Shown here one piece after another: positions 46,191 to 59,700 of a stretch of 64,000 nucleotides of DNA. The notes under the pieces are model-generated. The model was given only the letters and a program-made list of their open reading frames with translations. It did not search any database and was not told where the DNA came from. The stretch is taken from the NCBI GenBank assembly GCA_050084985.1, contig JBITNC010000001.1:85002001-85066000 (forward strand), written 5' to 3'. Origin of the DNA: Nageia nagi (Eukaryota; Pinophyta). The translations under genes and the position numbers were made by a program. Each line of letters opens with the position of its first letter. Position 1 is the first letter of the stretch.

Positions 46191-46577
46191 CTCATAGTAC
46201 TAGTATTACAAATTTGATACACATAAAAAAGGTTATGGTAATATATGAAACAAAAAGTACATCATGGATGTAACCACATTCAAAAATAATGTCCCCTTTC
46301 TCCTTCACAAAAGTGCAAGTGGAATCACCAACCTCAATACTAGAAGTATAAGTAGAATAAAGAGATGCAAAAGACTCTCTGAATGGAGTCATGTGATGAG
46401 TGGCACCTAAAATAACAACCCAATTATTTAAAATAGAATGTTTTCTACCATGAACATTCAAATACTTACCTGATACATGAGAAGTTTCATATTTTTATTT
46501 CTTTGTATCATCTTTTATCTTTTTTCTAACATTTTTCAATTACATGACCAAGCTTTCCACAATAAGAACAACTAGGT
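46191..46577 (-). pseudogene. Element E protease and Gag zinc knuckle
   Basis: At 46192-46461 the minus strand reads NNWVVILGATHHMTPFRESF, the copia protease active-site region (normally V-D-S-G-A-T-H-H), here with the Asp and Ser lost, then SIEVGDSTCTF and GYIHDVLFVSYI. Just upstream, at about 46525-46572, CSYCGKLGHVIEKC is a complete Cys-Cys-His-Cys zinc knuckle from the Gag end. Element D is inserted directly upstream of this knuckle. Confidence 0.85.
46573..46577. repeat. Probable target site duplication of element D, left copy
   Basis: TAGGT precedes the left LTR and TAGGC (62526-62530) follows the right LTR. Four of five bases agree, with a transition at the last. Confidence 0.6.
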
Positions 46578-49500
46578 TGTTAACCACTTTTTCTTATCAA
46601 ATAAAAAATGGGAACAATAGGGATGTAAAATACTCCTTTTGATGAGGTGGTCCTTAATGTGATTTCTTAGTGCTAATGGATTATGTTAAGACTTATGTTA
46701 TATTTCTCACAATCTTTATCATACATAGATTAAATACTTGCTCCACTAATTCTTGAAAAGTAAGTAATTACTTAATGTTTGTAACTTAGCCATATTAAAC
46801 TTGCTCAAGTTATGCAATTAATAAGGAATATAGTAATATATTTCACACAGGTATCTTTTCAGTTATTGAATGGGTGTTTTTATATCTTTTCTTCTTTTCC
46901 TTTGAATGTGCAAAGAGTTAGTTTGGATTTTCTCATAACTTTCTTGCTATTGATTTAAGTGTTTATTCCACTAGTTCCTATCAAGTAAACAGTCACTTAG
47001 ATTTCTAACTCAGTCAAATAATTCTTGCTTTAATTATTCAAGTTATAAGTAGATGATGAAATACTCCATGTAAGTGACTTTACAATCAATTCTCTTACTT
47101 CCAATGTATGAATACTTAGTTTCTTAAGTCAAGTTTTATGATGCATAGCTTTCATAATATTTTGTACTTTCTTTACTAACTTAAACATTAAATGGTTTTT
47201 AAGTTTATAAAAAGATATCTTGATTCAAACATTGAACATAAATTACCAAATACTATGCAATTCAATTTCTAACTCAAGCAAGAATCAAAAGAACACAAAT
47301 ACATAAATGTGATGTAAAAGAAACTTTTCTTATTATTGCTTGCAAGCTTCAATTACAACTTTCTAAATCCAAAGCATATGAGAGAGAGATAGCTAAAATA
47401 AGTTGCATTCTAACTTTTATAATGTTTGTAGGTGGTTACATCCTCCAAAAACCCTAACTACCTAGGAAATCCTAACCATCTCTATAACCCTAGTTTACTT
47501 TGCAAACCCTAGTTATCTCTAGAAAAGAGATTCAAAATTTGGCTAATTCCTTGAGAAGAAGGATTAAACATAAACTAATTCCTTTTCTCAAGGTTACATT
47601 TTATTCATGAAAATAAACCAGGTCTAGAAAAAAAAGACCCAAAAATAATCTAACTTTGAAAAATAGGACTTGAAAAATAGGACTTGAAAAATAGTCTATG
47701 TCCTTTTTCCTATATTATAACAATGTTCTATCATTTCCATAATTCTTTGATGCTTTGAATTTATTCATTCTTATGTTATAATTTGCATCATTAAATTCAA
47801 GATATTTGTCTCTTTTCTCAAACTATCCCTTGGACATAAGTACTTCATTTGTTCATTTTGAAGATGGTTCACCTATGGTAGGTTTCCTTCCTAGCCCAAA
47901 TCTCTTGATCTCAAATACATTTATATAATTCTCCTTTAAGCACCTTCATGAGAATTTCATGTGATTTTAACTTGTAAAAAATATATTTATATTAGACAAG
48001 TAAATGAAATCTTCACAAAAAAATTATAATGAGACCAGTAGAATACTCCCTTCTCATGTTTCATGATTTCATCAGCTCCAAGGATGAAACAAGAAATTTT
48101 ATCATGCATCAATATCTTGAAACTCAAGTTTTATATTTTATTTTGTTGAACATATATTTTTCATCTCTCCAACAGTTCAAATGGCATGAAAAATGGAGTC
48201 TGAATGTGAAAGTTATACTTATTTGATGGTTGGAACTTCTTCATTCCCATTTGTTTAACTAGATTATTCATCATGATTTTCTACCTTTTACCATCATATT
48301 ATACCCCAAAATGGTATTGGAATCATAGGAAATATCCTCTTCTTTCTAACGTATCTAATGGCACTAAAACTAGAGTGATGATGTGAGAAATATGACTATT
48401 TAACAGTCAAGACCTTGCATTATCAGTGATACAATTTCTCAACCCCTCATTTATTTAATTTTCTATTTTTTGTCACAAAATTTGATCTTCACACATTTTT
48501 AATGTTGTAGTTAACTCTATCACCTTTCCAACTATTCAAATGACACTGAAAATAAAGTCCCAATGATAATGTTTCTCAATATTTTCATTCCCATTCGTAT
48601 TCCATTTTTGTCCAAATACTTATTTTTTCTCGAATTCCAGAGTTTAGTTCAAGATAAATCATCAATAGAAAGAAGCTCACTAATCTACCTGACTTTAGTG
48701 TATCATTACTCGGATTTTGTGAAGGATCGGGGACTTAACCATTTTTAAATGGTCGTTCCTCAAGTTCACAAATATTTTGTCAAACACTTTGCAGCCTAAT
48801 TTTGGAAGAGAATTGTAGTTGATCTGAACGTCGGTACAAAAAATGGATCCATATGGTTTCAGAACTTTGTGTCTAGTTTCTAACGTTTCTTCTTGCAAGC
48901 AATTCAGGAACATGATGAAGGAAAATCAATCCCGAGAAAATCACAAATTTTTGTTTTCTAAAATTCTTGTTAATGCGTCCTTCGAAGGGTAAAAATGGTA
49001 GATTTGTTTTGTTACTGCTGCTGTTTATTATGAATTCTTGTGTTATGCATGCACCAAGGAGAGAAACTCATACACCTAATTCAGTTTTATAGGTAACCAG
49101 ACAATGAAATTCAAAGCTTCATCATATCAATATAGTTTAAGGGCATTCTTGTTGTAGCTATGAATTGCATATTATTCATTTATTACTATCCATGAGACTG
49201 CGCTTGTAGCATACATCTTTTCATCAATTCTGGAGCCTTGAATTTTCTTCGATACTTTGCATTTATGTTTATCAGAGCATTTGCACCCACAACGTTTTAT
49301 AAAGACCATTTAGTATTGTTCCTTGATGGCTGGCCAATACAGAGCTCTCATGGTAGTAAATACTAGCAAAAATTGTAGAATTTGGCTTTACATTCTATGG
49401 TTGCACTGGTTAAGAGTCTCTAGAGTCATTTCAGGAAATCCATTTCATAAATACTTTACAATCATTGCGGGCCATGAAACTGCATCCGTATAACTTATAA

Positions 49501-52317
49501 AATAATTCCAGACTTCTATTTCCTTTAATATTTTGCATTCATGTGTATCAGAGCAATGAGAACCACAATAGTTGATGACAAGTGATTTTCAACTGATATC
49601 CATACTTTCTTCTTGATCTTTGAAGGCAGAAATATTGCAAGAATGCTAGGAAAAGTTTTGTGTATGGTTTTACCTTTAATAATTGCTTCCACTTAGGAGT
49701 CTTTTGAACTGTTGTTATTTGTTACATTTGGAAAATCACTATCAATAACTTTAGAGGACAGTCATGGTTTTAGTAAACTAACATTTGCATACTCCATGGA
49801 AATATATCTAATAACCAATTTGAGTGCTTTCTCTATACTTCTATGTTCTACATACATTTCCTCCCAAGGCAATTTCTGGAAGAATATCAGTAGAGGTTAC
49901 AGATTTTTGCTTGACACTTGATAATTGCATTTGTTTGAAAGATCTTAAACCCATTTTCTATGACTGTCTTACGATTATTACAGCCCATGATATTGCATTT
50001 ACAACGTACATCTTGTCAAAAAATGACTTGGGCCTTATGTATTTTTCTTCTTTTGGAGCTACCATGGTGGCAAATGCTAGGAGGAAGCTTAGAAAGGTTG
50101 CAGAGTTTTCATCTTTTTCGCAACCAATTTATCAGCAAGCTGGAGGCGACAACCCATTCCCTTTAGTCGCATTATCTCTAGCATCAAACTCATTCCGGTT
50201 ATCACTTTATTATGTTCATTTCAAACTTGATTTCAACTTCCATCCGAATGAAGCTTTTGCCATAGGAGTAAACAATAAAATTTGGGCACCCATTTTCATT
50301 TATGGACTGATTTTAGGTTTGAGGAGAAGGTGAAAAGTGGCAGTCCTGTGTTGGCTATACATTTCCTTCTCATTTTTGACGTCTTTTTGATGGTAACTCA
50401 AAACATGGACATTGATTTTGTGAAAGAACTTCATCGTGATACTCATTCCATGCCCATCGAATGATTGGTTATACGATAGATTTGCTTATCAAATAATCAA
50501 CTTCAACCGTTTAAAATTCTGACCTACTCTCCTGGTGTTTTTACCAATTTTACATATAACTTTTGTATACGAACTCTATTTTTTGATCTATCATAAGTGT
50601 TGGATTGTTGAAATTGATTTCTTTCCAAGGAGTAGTGATACAATAGGATTTGAATCTTTCATCTTCTTAAAAATCACATTTAAAAATAAATTAATTAGTA
50701 ATTTAATCAAGTTTATCAAATTTAATGAAAATTAAAAATGCAATATCTTGCAAACCGTAGCTCCATTTTATGAACTATAAAAAGTAACAGGTTTTTGATA
50801 TAGAATACTTCAAAATTAAATAATTATAAGTATGAAAATCAACTCAAAATTTAGCATATTATGATTGCCATGTTTCCCAAGGTAATGACCAAGAGTGATT
50901 GGAACTCAAAAATGAAAATTGATTTTGAAATATTGAATTTTGCATTTGTTATGATTTTCATATTTTAGTAAGTTGCATCCACTTAGATATCAACATCAAT
51001 GCAACTATAAAATTTCCCTTAGTTGGATTGAGGTTAATAATAACATCCATGTGATAACTACAAGACTTAGTTGTATCAGCTTGAGGATCAAAATGTTGCG
51101 ATAACTAAATACTTACTCCAAAGTAAACAACAACAATGATGTGATAACTAAATGCCTTAGTTGCTCTAAGGTGAAGTATACCATGATGTGACAATAATAA
51201 TCCTTTAGTCACTTCAAATATAAGTTTAAGTTAGTGAAACAAGGTCATAATGACTTGGTGCTATGAGATGAAGCTCAAGGATTTATGGGACAAGAGAAAA
51301 TGCTTAATCAAGCTAAGTCTAATATCTAGGATTCCTTAGTCAACATGAATCAGATAGCAAGGAACTGGATGAAACAATGGTTTAATGCTCAATCGCTTTC
51401 AAAATGGAAACCATCTCACTACAAGAAAGGATAGTTGCTTCAACTAGAAGTTCAACCCACCACAACCTCTTCTAACAACTTAGTCTCATTTCTTAGGGAG
51501 TCAAGTCCCTTCGATAAAGGATCTCACATAGCATATTAGATGTAAATGATTTGGGCAAAGCCCTATTTATAAGTAGATCAGATGGAAGGGAACACATGCT
51601 AATAATGGAAAAAATGCCACCCTAGATTCGATGGTTAGAAACGAGTCAATGTGAGGCATGGTTGAAGCGAGTAAGAGCTAAAGTTGAAATGAATTAGTGA
51701 TTGTTTAGTCACTTCAAGTAGGTAATCAACTAGGTATGACCAAAGCAAATTCCTTTGGTTGCACCAGATTGGAAGACAAGATGAAGAGACCTCACCATAA
51801 AGCCTTAATCATGGTGAGATTAACTCTAAACTTGATGCAACCAAAGAAAATGATAAGATGGTTATAATTTATCATTTTTTTCTCTAATATTTGAAATAAG
51901 AACCCTTTTAGCTTTCAAACTATGATGAGAACTAAAGTATCTAGAATGAACACTTAAATTCAAAAATGGGATTTTGATGCTCATCATTCAATGGTTGAGT
52001 AGGATCGAATTCCATTCATGTCAAGGGTAGGTGCTTGTGATCAAAATTAGAGGGATGATATTCAATAGTTTCATAGAAACTAATTTCCATGTCAATGTTT
52101 AAAATATGCACTTGCCTCTCAGATGAAAGATACTAGCCAATGATCCAAATTCTTTTTGTGATGAAAAAAATATGATCTTGACAAATCATTATTTTTTGGA
52201 TTTTAATTATTTAATTTTATATATTTTTATTTTATTATGGAAAACAACAAATTTTTCTTAGATACCTAACTTGAGAAAAAAGTAAGAAAATTAGTGATAA
52301 AAAATTGGGTGGTAAAA
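46578..52317 (-). repeat. Element D 3' LTR
   Basis: It aligns with 56775-62525 over its whole length. Its outer end is TGTTAACCAC on the plus strand. The inner end reads TTTTACCACCC on the minus strand, where the first G has changed. It contains a three-fold internal repeat at about 49160-50110 and a 14-bp triplicate (TTGAAAAATAGGAC) at about 47653-47695. Short ORFs inside, including one of 169 codons at 49824-50333, are broken in the other copy. Confidence 0.9.
49160..50110. repeat. Internal repeat of the element D LTR
   Basis: Three blocks share the same landmarks: a CATGA.ACTGC or CATGATATTGC line (about 49188, 49470, 49985), then CATCTT.TCA.AA, then a TGGTAGTAAATACTAGCAAA / AATATTGCAAGAATGCTAGG / TGGCAAATGCTAGGAGG line. 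Spacing is about 280-510 bases. The same order is seen in the other LTR, so the repeats predate insertion. Confidence 0.55.
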
Positions 52318-52330
52318 CTGGCTCTTTTTG
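52318..52330 (-). other. Element D polypurine tract candidate
   Basis: The minus strand reads CAAAAAGAGCCAG directly before the 3' LTR start. It is mostly purine and in the expected place. Confidence 0.6.
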
Positions 52331-52899
52331 GGAATGTCTTGCCTTGGCAAGACAAAAGAGCCTAGCATATCTGATTACCATTGTCATATATTTTAAATAA
52401 AGAAAGAAAAACAATGTGATGATCATGATTAGAAAAAGAAAGTCTTTAGACTTTGGAAATAAAAAATCTTTCCTAGTAATTTCTAGTCAATCTCTTGGAT
52501 AGCATTAGAACAATAGAGGTTTTTGATGAGACTTGGGAAACTTAAAAAATTATCTTATAACCCATCAACTCAAAAATGGTTATCAAGAATCTTCTCCATT
52601 ACAATCTTCCTAATCCTCTTGAGAAATAATTAATTAGATAATAGTTGAAAATAAGTAAAATGTATAAGTTAATCAGATAATTTGTATGAGAATACTATTT
52701 GAAAGATAATCTCCAAATATCATAATAGCCAACTATGCAATCATCATTCATAATGTTGAACTCATGATGTAACTTTTTATGCCAATCCAAAATTTCTTTC
52801 CTTGTTCTTTGATTGTGTGTATAGTTTACCCACATACATCCTTGGTACTTATTTATACTGAATATTGCCTCTACTACCAAGTAACATTTATTTCCCTGG
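52331..52899 (-). other. Element D 3' internal region, no gene
   Basis: About 570 bases with no recognised motif; only a 61-codon minus-strand ORF without matches I know. Confidence 0.4.
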
Positions 52900-55800
52900 T
52901 AGGGATACCTCTAACTTTAAATAATTGCTTACACTAGTAACAAGCATCTATAGCCCTGATGGAGTTTCTTCAAGTGTAGAGAATATTTTTCATCCTTCTT
53001 TTTTTTTATCATCATTTTTTTATTATATTTTATATTCTCAATCTTACCAAAGTTAGAAAAATTAATTTGGAAAGAAATAAAATTTTCATCATCCATTCTA
53101 GCTTTCTATATTCTCATAGCCAGATTGAAAAAGAGATCAATGGAAATAATTATTATTTTAGTATAACTCATAAGACTTCTTCAATTTTATCATATCATGA
53201 ATCTCTTTTTAGGGTTCAATATTATAAAAATGATTCTTAGGAATTTCAAAGATTAACAACTTAGAAGAAACCTTAAGATCTTTTATGGTTGAAAAGAAAA
53301 TAAACTAACTTATAAGAAAACCATCTAGTAAAAACCCTTTTGTTGTTCATAAAAAATTTTGAGAGAATTCTCAGAATTAAAACTTATAAGAGAAGATAAA
53401 TCTTATAAATATTAACTTTATCAAATCACAACCATCAAAAACACACACAACATGTTTTTTTGAATGAAAAATAAACTATTTACAAGTACTTTTAACACAA
53501 ACAAGATTTATCCCAAGATTCCATGTTCTAGTTTATTTTAGACAATACTTCAATTGAATCATATTTCTTTTCCAAAGTATCTTTGTTACTTGATGAATAA
53601 GTAATTGAATTTTGAGAAAACAATTCCTTTGATTATTTTATAAATTTCTTGAATTTGATTTTGAGTTTTCATAATAGATTACCTTTCAAAAATACTTGAC
53701 ATTTTCAATCAGACATGAAAAATATTCATGGGTATAAATATGTGGATATGGATTTTATTGACACCAAGAATTTGAATTGGAACAAATATGAATACAAGAT
53801 GAAATTTGAAATAAATAGGACATAATATTTTTAATAAATGAATGGATGCTTGTAATGTGATCACCTTAACTTTTTGGATCAAGGATAAACTAATCATTGA
53901 TTGTGAAGCTTGTTTGAAAAAAAATACTTTCAAGTTTCAAGTTATGAACACTAATAATGCAATCAAGACCTTTGACTTGATTTAATTGAACATGCACATC
54001 AAAGTACTTCACATGACTTAGATCATTTTCATCAAGAATAAGAAGCAAGTTAAGACATCCATCTTCTTTTACCTCTTTGACATCCTAAGATAGAGATATG
54101 AACAAGCAATTTTTTTGAATAGCAACGTTTTTGATGATGTATCATTGAAATGCATATTTCACTTTAGAAAATGTTATATCTTCATCATGAGGATGTAAAT
54201 CACAAGAAAACAAATTTAAGAAAGACTTATATATAAAATCACTTTTTTGATGATGAATGCAATGCCTTTCATTTTGTTCATTTTCCAATTCAAATTTTGA
54301 AAAATAATCATCATTTTGAAATGTATCCAACAAGAAACCATATTCAACAAAAGAAAAACAAGAAGGGATAGAATATACATCATTGACATTTACCATTTTG
54401 ATTGAATAAGATTTTACCTATTAGTCTTTTCTTGAAATGACTTCATGTTTTACATCCTTATCATGATGTTGTTCTTGATTGTAATATGATGCTTGAACAT
54501 GGGAAACATTTTGACCTTCAAAGACACTTTCAATATCACTTCTATCATATCCACTAACACTAATGAATTCTTCATTCTCAATTGAATATTCTTGAATATG
54601 GCTTTCACTTTGTTCATGCTTAAATTCCCATTGTATCTATTTTTCCAAACATTCTTCTTCCATTTGGTAGAATTGATGTTTAAAAAGCATCATGATTGGG
54701 CCTTCAACTAAATCTATCATTGTTTGAAATTTCTCACTTTCTAAGATTTCATCAAGTTGATCTATCATAGATAATTCCTTGGTATTATGGTCTTGAGCAT
54801 CACATAATGTGTAATACATGTCCATGGAAATATATTCTTACACACTTTCAATAATCTTAGTTTTGTTTAGCTCTTCATGAGAAAATTCACATCCAAAATG
54901 GATTTGTTAAGGATATTGATGAATAAATTGATCTTCATTGTGAACTTTATTATCATATCCTTTCTTACTACAGGTTCTAAATTTTGTTTGTGATACTTGA
55001 TCAATTTCTACATCTAGTTCTTTATTATTCAATATCCTTTCATGTTGTCCTAAAATTTCATTATGCACAATTGGTAGTATAATTTTCTTAATTCAATTAG
55101 AATCACTTTAGTATCCTCAATAAAGTATTCTTTTTCATTAAGGTGATCAAATGCAAAAATATTTCCAAGTGTGAGCATTGATGATACTTGAAATTATTTC
55201 TCCCCATGATAATAACCATATATTGAGTCTGATAGCTTCAATTTTATCCCAAACTTTTCATTATTCTAATAAATCAAGTCTTCTCTTGACATACTTAAAT
55301 TTCTAAAGTATATGTCTCAACAATATTTTCATTAAGATCTTCAATTCTCCCAACCTAAGGCCTTTGTAGATTTCTCATATCTTGATCACCCAAAAAGGTT
55401 AGATTATCTATAAAATCCTCTATGAATGGTAATTCATGATACTTTTTTGATCGAACTCTTAACATTGAATTTTGTTCCTTAATAAATATTTACCCTTTTG
55501 ATGTGAACAAGAATACATATGATCATAGTGAAGTTTGTAACTTGAACTTGAATAATTTATCATATCATTTATATCTTCAAGACTTATTGAATTAATTTGA
55601 AGTTTTATTTCCTCCTTGCAAGGTGAATCTTCACTAGAAAGGTCTTCCTAATCAGCACAATTTTTTACATCTTCTATAATATTTATCACTATGTTCATGA
55701 AAATTCAAAATAACTTAAATTTCATCTTTTTTTAATGATGAGGTACATTTGCTTCAAGATTTGCAATTATATCTTCTTCAACAAGATTTTTTGGTTGTTG

Positions 55801-56480
55801 GAGATGTCTCTCTCTTCATGTTAACTCATTTAATTCTTTTGTTTATTTCTTACATACTAAAAGAAGTTTTGAGATCAATTGGTCTTTAGATTCTTCAGTA
55901 AGTTTTATGTATTTTTCACTTTGTAGATCTTAAACCATTAATCTTAGTACTCAATAATTTTCCTTCACATGATTTTCAAAATAATAGACTTCATAATATT
56001 CACTAGTGAGATCTTCTTGTTCTTGTGATTCTTCTTCACTTATATGATACTTTATGACTTGTGAAAGTTTTGAACTTGAATGAATTGTGTAATATTATAA
56101 CTCTTCATCATTATCTTGAAAGGTATTAGATGTTTCTTCTCTTTAGATTATGCCTCCTTCTATGTACTTGCACTTACTCCCACACTTGGATAAGAAAGCT
56201 TCAAGCATATCATTCAAAATGGTTATTGAACTATGAGGAAGTGACCAAAACCAAGAAAGTGTTTCATTTTTTAGTGAGTTTATGAACAACCTTACTACTA
56301 CATCTTCATATTATACAAATAAACCATCATAAGCCATATAAAACACTTCAATATGTTGTGTAGCAATGATATTAAAATCCCATGTTGTGAACTTTGGAAG
56401 GTAATAAAATTCCTTAGGCATATCATGTCTCTTACTTGGTAAGTCTAGTGGACTACATCTTCTCAACCATGGTCATATAA
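52900..56480 (-). pseudogene. Element D Gag-like polyprotein
   Basis: The minus strand has a long interrupted frame of about 1,190 codons. Near its start (about 56190-56480) it reads KEFYYLPKFTTWDFNIIATQ, then YEDVVVRLFINSLKNETLSW and LPHSSITILNDMLEAFLSK, the standard plant Gag core (normally ending in a W-F...LP.SI..W..L...F pattern). After it comes a long charged, probably coiled-coil part (EKYIKLTEESKDQLISKLLL, KELNELT), then acidic stretches such as QLDEILESEKFQTMIDLVEG (54637-54825) and NDVYSIPSCFSFVEYGFLLD (54142-54396), both in one frame. Most breaks are single stops. There is no zinc knuckle or protease I could confirm. Confidence 0.72.
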
Positions 56481-56750
56481 TATTTGATTCATAAAACATA
56501 TTTACCAATTCACTTTCTTCATTATATCATTTTTCCTTTTAATTTCAAGATGAACCTAATTTCATCAGTATGATACTTGAACTTTATGCAACAGATAATC
56601 CAAGTTTTTCATTCAAGTCTTCCCTTTTTAGAAAAGGGTAAATTCTAAGGTTTTTTCTTGTACTTAGAAAATACCAAGTGACTAAAAATATAGAGTCACT
56701 AGGCTAACTTTACTTAGACAAATTTTTAAAGGTAGGTAAATGACCTACTT

Positions 56751-56768
56751 CCATACTAGAGTCGCCAA
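56751..56768 (-). other. Element D primer binding site
   Basis: The minus strand reads TTGGCGACTCTAGTATGG starting 6 bases after the end of the 5' LTR. TGGCGACTC is a common primer-site start in Tat/Ogre-type elements, and a decayed version occurs in element C at 25473. The tRNA was not determined. Confidence 0.7.
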
Positions 56769-56774
56769 TTCTAT

Positions 56775-59700
56775 TGATTGCTTTTTGTTTTCAAATAGAA
56801 AAATGGAACATTAAGGATTTAAGATCCTCCTTTTAACAAGCTAGTCCTTGATGTTCTTGCTTAGTGCTAATGCATTGTGTTAAGACTTATGTTATTTTTA
56901 TCACAGTGTTTACCATACATAGATTACATAGTTGCTCAACTAATTCTTGAAAAGAAAGTAATTACTTAACGTTTGTAACTACAATGTATTAAACTTCCTC
57001 AAGTTATCCAAGTTATGAGGAAGATAGCAATATGTTTCACACAAGTATCTTTTCACTTATTGAATGGGTATTTTTGTATTTTTTCATCTTTTCCTATGAA
57101 TATGCAAAGACTTAGTTGCTACTTTATCATAACTTTCTTACTATTGGGTTAAGTATTTGTTCCACTAGCTCCTTTTAAGTAACCAATCACTTAGATTTCT
57201 AACTCAGCCAATTCTTGCTTGAATTATCCAAGTTACAATTAGGAATTGATATACTCCATCTAAGGGACTTTACACTCAATTCCTCTTAGTTCCTTAAGTG
57301 AAGTTTCATGATTTGTAGCTTTCATAATACTTTGTAATTTCTTTACTAACTTAAATGTTGCTTGCTTTTTAGGTTTGTAAAAAGATATCTTGATTCAAGT
57401 GTTGAAAATAAATTATCAAATTCTCTTACAATTCAATTTATAACTCAAACAAGCATCAAAAGAACACATATAAATAAATGAAATGTAAAAGAAACTTTTC
57501 TTATTATTGCTTACAAGCTTCAATTACAACTTTCTTAATCCAAAACATATGAGAGAGAGATAGCTAAAGTGACTTGCATTCTAACTTTATTAATTTTTTA
57601 GAGGTGGTTACATCCTCTAATAACCCTAACTACCTAGGAAACCCTATCCATCTCTATAACCTTAGTTTACTTTGCAAACCTTAGTTATCTTTAGAAAAGA
57701 GATTCAAAATTTGGATAGCTCCTTGAGAAGAAGGATGAAAAATAAACTAAGTCTTTTTTTGAAGGTTACATTTTATTCATCTAACTCTAAAAAAATGACT
57801 TGAAAAATAGTCCAAGTCCCTTTTCACATATTATAAAAATGTGATATCATTTACATAGTTCTTCTATACTTTGAATTTATTCATTATTATTATATGATTT
57901 GCATCATCAAATACAATATATTTGTCTCCTTTCTAAAACTATCTCCCTTAGACATACATACTTCATTTACTCCTTTTGAATACGATTCACTTATAGTAGG
58001 TTTCCTTTATATCCTAAATCTCTTAATTTCACATATGTTTACATAATTCTCCTTTAAGAACCTTGATAAGAATTTCATGTGATTTTACCCTACAAAAAAT
58101 ATATTTATATTAGATGAGTAAATAAAAACTTCATAAAAAAATCATGATGAAAGTAGTAGAATACTCCCCTTTTTATTTTTCATGATTTCATCATCTCCAA
58201 GGATTAAGGAAGGATATTTTCTCATGCATAAATATTTTAGAATTAAATTTTTATAATTTTACATCAAAGATATATTTTTTTATCTCTCCAAGAGTTCAAA
58301 TGACATGAAAAATGGAGTCTAAATGTGAAAGTTATGCCTATTTGATGGCTATAACTTCTTCATTCCCATTCATGCAACTAGAGCATTCATAATGATTTTG
58401 AACCCAATAGCATGATATTAGATACCAACATATTATTTTAATTGTATGAAATATCCTTTCTTTCTAATATATTTGATGATACTAAAAATAGAGTCCTGGT
58501 GTGAGAAATATGACCATTTAACGGTCAAGACCTTGCATTATTGATGATCTTATTTCTCAACCCCTAAGGTCATCTCTTTAATTTTTTTTTTCTATCATAA
58601 AATTTGATATTCAAACATTTTTAATGTTGTAGTTAACTCTATCACCTTTTTAATGGTTCAAATGAAACTAAAACAAAGTCCCAGTGCAAAAGTTATGGTC
58701 ATTTAACCATTAGATTCCTAACATCATTAATGATAACATTTCTCAATGTTCCTATTCCCATTCGTATACCATTTTCATACAAATACTTATGTTTTCTCAA
58801 ATTATAGATTTTGTTTCGAGATAAATCATTAATAAAAAGAAGCTCACTAATATACTTGACTTCGGTGTATCATTACTCAAATTTTATGAAGGATCGAGGA
58901 CTTAACCATTTTTAGAGTGTCATTCCTCAAGTTCCAAAACATTTTGTTAAACACTTTACAGCCTAATTTTGGAAGAGAATTGTAGCCTATCTCAACTCTA
59001 AAATAAAATACCAATCCATATAGTTTCATAACTATGTGTCTAATTTCTAACATTTCTTACTGCAAGCAATTCAAGCACATGATGAACGAAAACTAATCCC
59101 CAAAAAATCATAAATTTTTATTTTCTGAAATTCTTATTTATGCATGCTTCAAAGGGTAAAAAATGGTGGATTTATTTTGTTACTATTGCTATTCATTATG
59201 AATTCTTGTGGTATGCATGCACTAAGGAGAGAAACTCATACAACTAATTTAGCTTTATAGGTAATTAAATAATGAAATTTGAAGCTTCATCATATAAATA
59301 GAGTTTAAGGGCATTCTTGATGTAGCTATGAATTGCATATTTTTCATTATTATTTTCCATGAGACTACACTTGTAGCATACATCTTGCCAATAATTTTGG
59401 ATCCTTGATTTTTCTTCCATACTTTGTATTCATGTTTGTTGAAGCATTTGCAACCACAATAATTTTATAAAAGATCATTTACTATTGTTCCTTGATAGTT
59501 GACCAATACAAAGCTCTCATGGTAATAAATGCTAGAAAAAAATGTAGAAATTAGATTTACATTCCATGGTTGCACATAGCTAAGAGTATTTGGAGTCTTT
59601 TTAGAAAATTCATTTCATAAATACTTTACAATCATTGCAAGCCATGACACTACATACACATATCTTATAAAATAATTCTAGCCTTCTATATTCATTAATA

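Larger units (their letters stand above)
42846..46577 (-). mobile_element. Element E: decayed Ty1/copia retrotransposon, 3' LTR and pol
   Basis: On the minus strand the order is zinc knuckle, protease, integrase, reverse transcriptase, RNase H, polypurine tract, LTR. Integrase before RT is the Ty1/copia order. All domains have stops and shifts. The element is cut at 46577 by the insertion of element D, so its 5' half should continue to the right of 62525. No copia primer site or 5' LTR was found before 64000. Confidence 0.9.

Noticed and set aside
49824-50333. 169-codon ORF as a host gene
   Set aside because: It lies inside an LTR copy, is antisense to the element and is broken in the partner LTR. 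Listed only as a finding.
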